From Castanea sativa (lineage: Eukaryota; Streptophyta; Magnoliopsida; Fagales; Fagaceae), in assembly GCF_040712315.1 (NCBI RefSeq), contig NC_134015.1:25545614-25609613 (forward strand): DNA of 64,000 nt. Reading direction: 5' to 3'. The translations under genes were made by a program, and so were the position numbers. This document shows, piece after piece, positions 48,102-60,237 of this stretch (its first letter is position 1; each line of letters starts with the position of its first letter). Below the pieces are notes generated by a model that was given only the letters and a program-made list of their open reading frames with translations, was not told the DNA's origin and made no database searches.

Positions 48102-48372
48102 GAAGGCTGCTGCAACATTTATTTTGTCATGCGGACATTATTGTCATCTTGATTCCCTTTCTGCTTGATATAGCTGGGTCAGTTTTTTTGTGTATAAAGA
48201 GCATAGATTTATTGATGGTGATAAAGAGTATTATATGGTACATGGTGGTGGGTATGTGTATAGTTCATACCTTTAGGTTCTCCCAGTTATTTTATCATTT
48301 ATGATGGATGTCTTTACATATTGAATTTGGAAATGATTTCTGTAACTTAATAGGCATACCCGTCATGGGTTC

Positions 48373-48378
48373 AATAAA
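48373..48378 (+). terminator. Possible polyadenylation signal of XTH
   Basis: AATAAA about 270 nt after the stop codon, at the end of a T-rich stretch. The distance is plausible for a plant 3' UTR. Confidence 0.4.
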
Positions 48379-49645
48379 TATCTAGTATATGGAGTTACTA
48401 TTATATGTTTGTGTTAGGTGGTGTTTCCTGTTGTTTATTGCATTACTATTGTTTAACTATGATAGTCAAGTATGTTTTATGTTATTTTAATCATTCCCTT
48501 GAATAGTACTATTATTATAGTCCAAGAAAGAACCTTGAGCATGTCGAACTTGTTTTTATATGTGTAATTTTCAAAATTCAGGCCCGTTGGTCTGTGTGTC
48601 ATTTTCCTAAGGCCAGAGTTGTCATCTTCAGAGGGCAATTTTTGTCAATGGCAAGTGGAATCCCATGTCAGTTGAATGTGACAAATGGTGAAACAGAAGT
48701 GGTACAAATGGCAGTATGTTAAGGCCTTCAGATCACAGTAAAACAAAAGTTTAACCAAGGCCTGAAACAAAGGGATTCTCGGTTTCAAAGTTGGCTTTGA
48801 ACTTTGTAGAGGGGAGGAGACAGTACGGTGGGTCTCCAGGTTATGGATAGGAATTTTTGTTGTTGTTGTTTTCTTTCCTCAGTTCCAAAAAGAAAAGAAA
48901 AGCAAAAGAGGGGACTGAAATGATATAAAGAGAGGAAATTTACCTGCAATCTTTGGTAAAGGGCAAGAAAATTTTAAGTTAAGTCAGACAGATTTTATGT
49001 GTTGAAGGAAATTTTGTGAATGAAAACTTATAAGAGAACAGATAAACTTTTGTATTGATAAGAATGGTAACTTCATTGTTGGTAATGAAAGGTGTTTTAG
49101 TGGAATAACTATTCTGGGCGGTAAAATATGAATAAAACTATGATATATCTTACTCATATAATTATTTTTTAAAAATAAATATCTTTTAAATTTGACATTA
49201 TTTTTTGTTAAAGAATAGTTATGGAAATAGATTTTTTTTATGATTTTTTATTTTTATAATTGTATGTGCGTATAGAATGTTATATTTTTTGAAACTATTA
49301 AATTTTAAAGTTAATACTCTCTTTTTTTTAACCATTATAATATATTAGAATATTAATTCATAATTTAAGAAATTGCTAATTCTAAGGAATAACTATTTTT
49401 TATAATAAAAATGCAACTAAATAATCGAATAGCTATTCAACATGTATAATCATTCCATTACACAATCTACCAAACATGTTAAAATCATCCCCCCCTTCCT
49501 CTCTCTTTTACAAAAGGTTCGTTTACCTCTAACTCAAAACTCCATCTTGAAAATGAAAAAAAAATAAATAAATAATTGCAAGATTATTTTTCATTGATAA
49601 AACACTTTTATGCCACAACTCTAATGTAACAAACTATGAGTGTTT
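48379..49645. other. Intergenic downstream of XTH
   Basis: No further gene seen. 48560-48980 has a balanced composition and may still be transcribed 3' flank. Confidence 0.4.
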
Positions 49646-49654
49646 GTCTATTAT

Positions 49655-50045
49655 GGACAAAATTTAGTTACAAAATTGGTTGTAGCTTTAGGATACAAAC
49701 TCACTCAATAAAATATAACATATTTTGAAAATCTAACCGTTGAATTGCATGTTCTTTATGCTCTTAATACACATGTCAAAATTTGTGTCAATCGAATATT
49801 ATTTACTATATAATCTATAAACTTATATTTTATGTATAATTATAAATTACAAAAACTTGCAATTTAAAATTTTATTGATGACATAACTATTGATCTTTAA
49901 TTTTTTTTTGAAATTTTGCAAACATGGAGAATATAAGAAAAAGATGTTATCCAATGGTGAATTTTCAAAATTCACCTCCAATAAAAAGATATTGAGTGAG
50001 TTTGTAGCCTAAAACTACAATCGATTTTGTAGCTAAACTTTATCC
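49655..50045 (+). mobile_element. Mutator-like MITE family D, best copy (391 bp)
   Basis: The long imperfect inverted repeats are GGACAAAATTTAGTTACAAA on the left and GGATAAAGTTTAGCTACAAA reversed on the right. Both continue TTGTAG, TTTTAGG or TTTAGG, and ACAAACTCACTCAATA. The flanks GTCTATTAT (49646-49654) and GCCTATTAT (50046-50054) agree at 8 of 9, a Mutator-size duplication. No coding. Confidence 0.75.
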
Positions 50046-50054
50046 GCCTATTAT

Positions 50055-51588
50055 TTCACATAGACCAACCAATTTTTCTCCATTACTCACAATTTATCAC
50101 ATCAGAGTACATTGAGACAAAAATTGTGGCACATAAATTCTGTCCATATATATATATTTTTATTTCGGAAACAAGCGAAAAGTTTAAAAAAAAAAAATTG
50201 TGAAAGTCATATTACAAACTAACTAAAGGACTCCATTCAACCTATTGTGTAATTTTTTGGGGAATAAGTTACACTTGTATCTTAATTTTTCATCTAATTA
50301 CAAGTTCTCTCCCCAATCTAGTACGATGTGAATACTCTAATATCATCTAATCCAATAATACATACAAGTGTTACTAAAAAATAAAAATTGGATAGGAACA
50401 GAAGTGGCATGAGTTGTGGAAGGCTTTTATTTCAAGCTCAATCCAACTCAATGACCAGTTGAAAAGCTTTCAACCTATGTGACCCAAAAACACTAAAAGC
50501 AAAAACATTAAGCTAAATTTTCCAGTTTGGGGGACCAGATAAAATGCGGCAAGCTAATGATGGAGACTAAAAGAACATTGCTTTTCATAATATTCTTCTT
50601 CTAATTTAACAACCAGACCACACTTGCAGCTCTCTTTCATTACTGGTTCTTTTTTTTTTCTTTTTTTCATTATTCTTTCATTGCTAGTCACTAGCTTAAT
50701 TGCTAAGCAATGTACATAATTTAGGTCTGATAATGGCCCATTGTCATATAATTACCTTTTAGACTCATTTACAACATACCAGTGTTTCAATGCCAAAACA
50801 AATAAATAAGCAGTAATTGTTAAAAAATAATAATTTAAAGCATAGAAAAATAAAAGAATCCTCACAAATTGCTCTCTGGCTAGATATTGAGGATGGAGAC
50901 TGAACTATCTTTTTCATAATCATCTTCTTCAAATTTAAAAACCATAGCAGACTTGTAGTTCTAGTTGTAGCTCTCTCTCTCTCTCTCGGGATATATATTG
51001 ATAGATGATGTATCTAAAATCTTGCACTCTCTTTTACTATATAAGAATTTTTACTATAAAAAAAAAAACTGCAAGAAGTCAAGAACAAAACTCACTCATC
51101 AATTCAAAAGGAATAAAAATGGTACAAATAATTGCCTTGTCAAATTGCAAAGGCATGTTTTTTTTTAAAAATAACACTATTTATACATTATTGTCATTCA
51201 GGTCAATTCAGATTGTTATTTGGAAACAGCTGTTTGCAAATGTTAGCTATATTTTTAGTACTAGTATACTTGGACTTGGTCAACGCTACATTAAGCAATC
51301 AAAAAACAAAATTCAATGAGTTGTGCCCACTTCGGAGTTGTTGGGCTTAGTTTTGGGCTTAGGCTTATAGATTAAAAGATTGTTTGGCATCGAAAATAGT
51401 AGTTGGTTTTACATTCTGGCATCATGTGCATTCTGGTTCTGGGTGGCTTCTTGAATTCTTCTAGTGGAAGCAACTAGTATTTTATAACCAAACACAGAAT
51501 AATGCCACAAAAGCACTGAGAAAATAAAAATATTCAGAATGAAAACTTATTCACTTGGGACCTTAAATAAAACAAAGACTAAATCAAT

Positions 51589-51652
<64 letters not shown>

Positions 51653-52575
51653 TATAAAATTAGAGGTTGGTTCAGATTCTTGGCCAGTCATTTTTGGCTG
51701 ACTTTGATGCTGCATGTGTTGCCAACTTATTAAACAAATGTTGTTGAACAAGATCCTTACTGTCTTGGACTACTAAAACATCTGCGTATCAATCTGATTA
51801 TCTGACACAACCAAAAATGTCTGTAGCATTATGTTGTCCTGTAAACTTATAATTATCACACATTAATTAAACAATGTTTACCAAACTTTCACATGTCATA
51901 TGAAAACGTTGCGTTTGTAATTTTGTATATCCCCCCACCCCGTTTTCTTTTTTGATTTCTTTATAACGGCTGGCTTATAAGTTAGTAGATGATTATGGGA
52001 ATCTTTTAAGGACAGGATTTGATTCATTTTTTGATGAAAACCAAAAAAAAGTAGTAAGGGCAACCAAAGTGGCTTTCTTATTCGAACGTTACTATAGTAT
52101 CATCTTAGCCACTAAATTTAAACTTACAAGTAAAAGAGCAATAAGTTATAACTGTTATCCGAACCCCTCTTCATGTTTGAAAAAAAAAAAAATGATCCGT
52201 GAAGAAGGTTATTTAATACTAGAAGTCAACTTTCAACGCGTGTAAAATTGTCTTTATGAGTTCAACCATGAATTGAAATTCAATGAGCACGAAATTTAGT
52301 GGACTTAAAATTCATAGTTCTGAACTCTGAAGGAAGATGTTGAATATATATTTTTTGTAATGATGACCATGAAAACCCTACACTCACAGGTACTTTGATG
52401 ATGCTTCTTTTACACCAAAACTCACACTAGTTCTTAGCCCACAAACAATATAAATTAAAGCCAAAAAAAGCAAAGCAAAATCACGTAGAAAAAGAGAAAA
52501 GGAAATGCGTATACGTTTGGTTGTTGTTTAAAGATCTCAATTTCTACTATGCTTCCAATTTTGTGTGGCCACTCT
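50055..52575. other. Gene-poor stretch
   Basis: No supported gene. (TA)n of about 57 bp at 51592-51648; (CT)n at 50972-50987. The 104-codon frame at 51005-51319 has no domain. Confidence 0.4.
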
Positions 52576-52939
52576 ATACAAAATTGGTTGTAACATAAGG
52601 TTACAATTTTGCTCAATATCTTTTTATTATAAGTGAATTTTGATAAATCCACTATTGGATTATATTTTTTTCTTATATCCTTTATGCTTACAAAATTTTT
52701 AGAAAATTAAAAATTAATAGGCATGTCATCAATAAATTATTTAAAATTATACATAAAATATAATCGTATAAATCATATAATATATAATATTTGATTGGTA
52801 CAAAATTTAACATGTTTATTAAGAGCGTAAAAAGCATGCAATTCAACGGTTAAATTTTTGAAATTTATAGTAATGTTAATGATGTCGAATAAGGTTGTAG
52901 CTTTATGCTACAACTAATTTTGTGGATAAACTCTATCCA
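52576..52939 (-). mobile_element. Mutator-like MITE family D, copy 2
   Basis: Inverted relative to the 49655 copy: AAAATTGGTTGTAACATAAG, TCAATATCTTTTTATTATAA, ATCCACTATTGGATTATATT, GCATGCAATTCAACGGTTAA, then GTTGTAGCTTTATGCTACAA and GTGGATAAACTCTATCC at the right. The left end looks shortened. Confidence 0.65.
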
Positions 52940-53252
52940 TTGATGAAGTTATTACAGATAACTAAATGCACATCACCTGCCAACCTGCTTTCAAGTTTCA
53001 ACTGGAAATGGATATAGTCAGCAATGAAAATGAGATGCTTTCAACTTCATTTATTTTGAACCACATGACTTCAGTAGATATCTATATGCACTTTTCATCA
53101 TCATTGAATTCATGTTTGGTTCTTATCAAAGCCCCCTTTTTTGGTTCAGCTTTTTTTTATTATTAGTAAGTTACACTTGTATGATGCAAGTTGCATAAGA
53201 TGAATCTACATCCGTGACCTCACCAATGAAAGGGCAAAAAAAAAGTGTTTTT

Positions 53253-53385
53253 CAAGCTAGAGTTCATTGCCTTTAATGGTTTGCACCTTTTAGGACGTGA
53301 ATCTGTCATGATCTTCAACTAGACTTCATTGGCTTTAATGGGTTACAACTATTTGGCCATGAATCTGTCCTGTTCTTTATAAGGA
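53253..53385. repeat. Imperfect tandem pair, about 67 bp
   Basis: Two adjacent units both carry CTAGA.TTCATTG.CTTTAATG, GGTT.CA, then GTGAATCTGTCATG / ATGAATCTGTCCTG. Not coding in any recognisable way. Confidence 0.6.
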
Positions 53386-54652
53386 ATTTAAAGGAAGAGT
53401 CTTTAGCAGTGGGTTTTTGGGCCATAATAATTGCTTGCTCAACTTTTAGTGGATTCTTGCAACTATGAGAGGTATCTGAGTCCATCAAACTTTGCCAGCC
53501 TTAAAACCTGAACCTCTTCAGATAAAGGTCACTCGCAACATTTTCCAGGTATCAAGCTACAAGAAGGTAGCAAGTAGTAACCAGTTTTTGGACATCTTTA
53601 TACTTAGGCAAGATGGTTAATTCCCTAAAAAGAGAGTTATAAAAAACTGAAGAGTAGGGCTGGATTTATCAATAGATATGCCTAAACATGGGGTTTAAAA
53701 TTCATTAGGGTTTTGTGTGGATTTGAAGATTTAAACTCAAGACATTTGAAGAATAGATGTTAGTATAAATTGGTTGATATAAATTTAACAAATACATGAT
53801 GATTACAGTTTTGAAGATTTTACTTAAGACAAAAACACTTGATATATTATAGATCTGAAATGACTTATCATACCTGATCTATTTAAATCCACAAATTGAT
53901 AAAGCTCAAATTCATACATAAATTTCATATGAAAAACTTGCTACATTATATTCTATTAAAGTAAAATTTATATTAGAAATTTTAAATAAACCAACAACTA
54001 TGAACGTATATAATAGAGAACACTCACTCTTTCAAAAAGTTACCTAATGTACAGCAATCTTTTCAATTATTTTGGTTGAAGGTAAAACACTCTTTTATGC
54101 AATAGAAATAATATATATCCTACTATTTAACCTTGAAGCATGTGATCTCAAGCCACAACAGAAAGCCATGGTGACAGTGAGTCCAATGATTGCAAAACCT
54201 ACCAAAATAAGAGTGATATTTAGGAGGCAGAAAAGGGGGAAACGGCTACCCACTTGGGGGGTGTTGGACCAAGGTGGGCGTTTGGGCAGGAAAGTAGATG
54301 GTCATGGATGGTATCTAGCAATGAAATAGAATTTTGTTATGCAATTCTACAAGAAAATTTCATGAATTATTGCCAATGCTAAATCAAATGATCATCAAAG
54401 TGTTTATGCATCCAAGGCAAGTTACACCATGTCATGGTATGATTTGAAGCATGAAAACTGCTTTCAACATACAGATGCTTCAAGAGGCCTGAGCCAGATC
54501 CAAGAATTAATTTAATTGGAAAAATGGCAAGTACAAAGCACAAAATTCAAAGTATAAAAGAAGATTACAAGTACAGAGTCCGCATTTTTAGCCTTATTAC
54601 ATATCATAATGTGTCACATTGCTTTGGTACCGATGTGTGTGATATTGAACCC
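53386..54652. other. Intergenic; 3' flank of the ASB gene
   Basis: It should include the 3' UTR of the minus-strand gene. The 85-codon plus-strand frame at 54072-54329 has no domain I know. Confidence 0.4.
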
Positions 54653-57600
54653 TCAATTCTGGGATTCAGCTTCTCTTCTTTCTATCTGTTTAATAAAATT
54701 GCGGACAATCGTCTTGCCTTCAGTGCTTATAATGCTTTCTGGATGGAACTGAACCCCCTGCAATTTCAAACCACGTTGATTGTAGCAGGTTACTAATTCA
54801 GCAAGAAATAATAGCAATTACTAATCTGAAGATTATAATTGCAGTGACTGAAAGAAAATGACCGTTATATAAAAAATAATGAGAAAGGCAAATACTTAAA
54901 ATAGTTACTGATTTTTTTTATTATTTATTCTTTACACTCCAAATTGTTTTCTAGAACTATCCTGCTAGATCACCATAGTTATAAAATGCTGCTACAACAA
55001 GATTTCTTTATATGACCCAACATTGTGCATGTGCAGCAGCGTTGAGGTGAATATTAGAAAACATTCCATAAGGGGCAGTTTTGTGCTACAGTAGATAGCA
55101 AAACATTATTGGTTTATAATTTCATTCAGGATATATCATATGCACATCAGATAGCAAAACTATGTTGAATCCTTTAAATGTATTTGTGTTGAACACAAAC
55201 CTTCCCCAAATGTTTAATTCAAATATTGAATCTGATTTGTCACAAAGATTCAATCTTGTGTGTCCCTATAATCACAAAGAAAAAGCTTTGGGAGTATACT
55301 GTCATTAAATTTTTTACTTAAAAAAAAAAAGAATAGTATCATTAAATTCACTACACTTTCTCCCTCCGCAGATTCCATTTGCATTAAGGTGGATTGAGAT
55401 TAGAAATGCACCCAATTTGCAGTTAATAGCAACCGATTTCAATAACCCATACTCAACTTTCTCCAATAACATCATCTACCAAATGACCTAATCTTGATTC
55501 GAGAACCCCCCTCAACCACCCCCAAAAAAAAAATTATGGATTATAGAGTTGTTCATCATTCTCAATTATGGCTTAAAGAGTTAAACTAGTCAATGATTTT
55601 TCAGAGGTAAAAACAACTCACACCTGTAAAGTTTTGTTTCGACCTATGACTCTCACCTTCACCACTTTTTATGGTGAGAGGAACTGTCATTTGTTCCATA
55701 GGCTAGTGGCAAGTTAAAATCACAAATATCTCTCCATGTTTTTATAGGAGTTCCAAGAGTGAAAAGAAAATAAATCCATTATGACCTCCATTTGTACCTT
55801 GGTGTCTGTATCCTTTAGCAACCTCATTAGGAAAGAGCATATGCTGGTTTGGGTAAGGGATTCTCATATAATGCGGGCTCCTATATTGAAAAATCAGCCT
55901 TCTTTTTCTTGGAGTAACCTAAAAACCAAATTTTCTAGATCCACACACAACCTAGAAAATTGGAGAAACCCAAAGACCCACAAGAAAACCGACAACAACC
56001 CACAAGAAAACCCATCCACCATTGCATGCAACAGAGATAGATCCCCACCGCAAGTTGACATCATGAAAGGCCCTAGGCACACTGGAGACTTCAACAGATA
56101 GATCCCCACCATGACATTGACAGCACCAAGAAACCCAGAGATCCATGCATGTTAGAGACTTCACCGTGTTAGAATTATGATTAAGTAATTATATTTCACA
56201 ATTTCCTAATAGCTTAAGCTTTTGAAAGAATTGGCAATTTAACATGGTATCAGAGTAGGAGATTCCAAGTTCGATTCCTATCTTCGCTCTACCTTCCATT
56301 TAAAATGTTAAAAATCCCACATGTTGGGCCTCACTTAGTAAGGAGTTTAGGCCCACACGTGAGGAAAAGTATTAAATTATGGTTAAGTAATTAAATTCAC
56401 AATTTCTTAATAGTTTAAGCTTTTGGGAGAATTAGTAATTTATCGCTCACCATTCAGAGCCCTAAGGGTCTATGCGAGAAAGAGAGAAGAGAGTGGGGCT
56501 TTGTGCGTGCATGAGTTTTGAAAACGATTTACAAAAAAAAAAACAAAAACAAAAATGTTGTAAATCATTTTATAACTTTTTTCCATTGTGTTTTCCCAGT
56601 CAACCAAAAATATTTTCAGTTTGACCAAGGTTTTACAATGAAACCAACACCCAAATATGATGAAAATGTTTCCAGAAAAAACTTTACAACAAAACAAACA
56701 CAGCCTAAGTGCTCCTACCAGTTACAAATTTGGGTCTTCTGATAGGTGCTTCACAGGTTTTGCTTCATATATACCTTTAAACTCTTTTGTTATCCTAACC
56801 CAACTTTGCTTGAAGAAGGGAGTCATGGTAGTGTAGGTTAGATTTGCAGGATGAGAAAAAAGCACGCATTTGAAGAGCCTAAAGGAACCCACACTAAGCA
56901 CTTTCAAGTGACAGAAAACCTCTTCGATGGCTAGAGAAAACTACTCTTTTTGAAATTCTAAGACTAAGGATCTGGGTATTATGCCAACTAAGAGGCAAAG
57001 AAACTAATTAAGAAACCTTTTTGGTCCAGGTTTAAGTGTCCACAGAAGTTGTTTGAACCTTAAGAGCTTTTAAATCTTATTACAAATAGGGTTTCATGTG
57101 TAGGGATAATTTGTTTCATCCAAGTGTCAAAATTAGTTGTCATTAGGGTTTTCTGCTTTTTTATAACAGGTTTGTCAATCTTTTGGGACTACTGATTCAG
57201 AATTGAGATCTGCAGAGTTTGCTTTGTTCATCTAGTGATATTGAGCACTCTGTTCCTTCTTTATCTTCTCCTCCCATCACTCACTTGTCTTAAATTCCCT
57301 TCACCTCTGATCACCATTCACCCATCTCTTCAAACCTTTAGAACCACACTTTACCAACCCAACCATTCCCTCAAAAAAAAAAAAAACTCTAGCAGCTGAA
57401 ACTAAAAAATCAAGATGTGGTTAATATTTACACCACTGCTCATTGCTTCCCAAAAATTGGCCTTTTCTTGTCTTATTTGACCATAACCCCTTGATCCTAA
57501 TACATATTTTGAAACCCTAAAAGCCCTATGTTGTTCCAAACCATTAGCCACTAATTCAAAATTTAGTTTCAGCCTTTAGCCTAAAGTCTGATTGATCTTA

Positions 57601-60206
57601 AAATACCAGCAACCTTTTTTCCTATAGTTCTTTCAACTATAGACTCACAAAACACTTTCACAAGCCCTCCTGGTCATACAACATGTTTTCTAGTAAGAGA
57701 GCCCCTAAACTAAACAGCAAAGTTATCAGAACCAAACCGAGCATTAAACCATCAAAGAAGTTGTATGATGGTTTAATAGTTCAACCATTGGATTAATATT
57801 TAATTTATTTGAAATATATTAAAGAATACATAAAAAAGAAAAATCAACTATAAAAATGAGATAATATTCAATTTTAACATAAATATACAAGTAAATATGG
57901 AAAATTGATATTAATTGAATAATATAGTTCAGAAAAATTATTCATATATAGAATTAAATTTCTTTTTAAATATATAAAATGACTAAACATAGGATACTTG
58001 AATAGATATTTTGACTACTTCAAGTTTAAAAGCAAAAGACTTAAAAGCCCATAAATGAAAGTGCACAATTGAAGGAAGGCATGGTTTTTTGGTTAAAATA
58101 GCATAACACTAAACAAAGAAAAAAGGGATAAAGAAGTTCGAGTAAAACTGTGTGGTCCAGTATTTTTGTAAAAATGCTGGGTTTTTTTCACAGTTTAATC
58201 TCTCTCTTTTTTTCTTTTTCTTTTTTAATTTTTTTGCAAATGAAGTATATTCTTCAACTGACCCAAAATTTTGCATGCCCAACAGTACCCAGCATCAATA
58301 TAGACACCCCCTCAGAGAATCCTGCAATAATCTACATTGGTGCAGCGGGAATCCTATTTGGGGAACAGAGGACCAGGTGTTGGGATATTAATACATAAAG
58401 GAAGCACTTCCAATTTAACACATTGGACGGGTGTTTGACAACCTAAAAGGCTGGTTTAGTTTGATTTTGAATCAATCCTTAAAATCAAATCAACTTTGAA
58501 CTAGTTTAAGTTTTTATGCAATATGTCTAAACTCAGTCTTTAATTTAAAGTTATGTTTGGTTTATCTAACTAAATATACTGCAATTAGTTTCTAAAGCAC
58601 ATACATACACACAAATACACAACAATAAATATAGCTGTATATGAAACTAAATACATAATTGAAATTTAATTTTAATGTCCTGAAGATGTTCACTCAGGAA
58701 AGAATAAAGATAGGTTTGCTTTGATATTAAAAAAGAGATAGGTAAGAAAATGTGAAACTTTTTTTGGGTGCTTTGGTTGGGGGAAAGGGGGGGGGGGGGG
58801 GTTAATTTCACATTTTGACCTTGGTGAATAGCTAGAAAGGGAGGGGAAATGGGGAAAACAAAGCCTTTGGCTTTGGTGAAGAAAGAACCATGATCACTTT
58901 ATTGTTAGTTGTAGAAAGTAGGTCAACAAAAAGTTAGTAAGTGATTGGGTGTTGGAAGGGAAGAGGGGACAATTAAATTTCATCCTTGGGCAGTAGAGGT
59001 GGAGGAAGGGCTTATACATCAACATGAGGGTTATAATTAATTTTTTTGATTAAAAAAATAAGGAGGTTGTAGTTAGAGTTATCCACTGCTAAAATTTGGG
59101 TCTATGGCCCATTGGATCATGGACCTAGGGTTATAATCATTTTAGGGGTATCAAGAGATGCACCTGCCCCCCTTCACTCAATCATTGCATATCTACACAC
59201 ACAATTACACCTCACATGTATTCTCTTACCTATGTCTGCCCTGTGCTTCTAAGATTTGTATTCTAAGCAATTAATCATGCACACATAATTAGTGAAAATT
59301 TCAATAATTACAACTGATGGATTGCCCATCATCAAAATGGATTTCCATTTAGTCATTTATCACCAGAAATGCATTCTCATTCAAGAAAAAAAAAAAGAGG
59401 GGGGGGTGGGGGGACAGTGAAGTCATTTTGCATAATTGGCTCTTCAATGTAAGATAAAATCAGCAGGTTAAGGTGGCATTCTAATGCTAATAATTGTGAT
59501 AAGGGGGGGAGTGGGTACTTCCAACATGAAGTCCAGAAATTGCTCTAATTAGCCAGTGTTCATTTAAGAACTACTTTCAAGAAATTGCCAGTCCAATTGA
59601 CAGTCACACTAACTTATGCATAGACAGAACAAAGGTTCAGAACAAAATAAGGCCAACTAATGAAACCTTACTTTATACCAAATAACTCAATCACATTACT
59701 ACTTTCCAGCCTATTCTGGTTCCGGTATTTGAAGATGAAATGCTTTGGCCTAGTCTAGAAAAATGTTATTATCTTTCCATTTCTAGCAGTATTTCTTCGC
59801 ACACCAAGAATAAACCAAAAGGAAAAGGTAACAAGGGGGTTGCATATAAAGAGGAAAGTAAATTGCAAGATCACAACTTCACATATTACAATACAATCTT
59901 GACTTTTGGAGCTAATAAATAATGTACCTTTACATGTTTATTACCATATATGTAGATTGCAGAAGAATGCTAGAAATTAATTTGCAGTACTTCTCAAAGT
60001 GTAGAGGTCATGGTACAAATTTCCGTCCATTTCCACTATCAGAAAGTAATAAATTATAATGACACCTCATATTCTAAGTCCACATATTGGTGTAATAACC
60101 GTGTAAGGTGCATTTGCCTAAGCCAATGGAACTTTCACCCTCATCAATTCCTCTCAACATAAAAATTGTCGCCCTCAGCACATAATAAGAGAAAAGGAAG
60201 TTTCTC

Positions 60207-60237
<31 letters not shown>

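Noticed and set aside
54524..54796. 90-codon plus-strand frame over the last ASB exon
   Set aside because: It is the antisense shadow of GVQFHPES...; the minus-strand reading has the conserved motif and splice acceptor.
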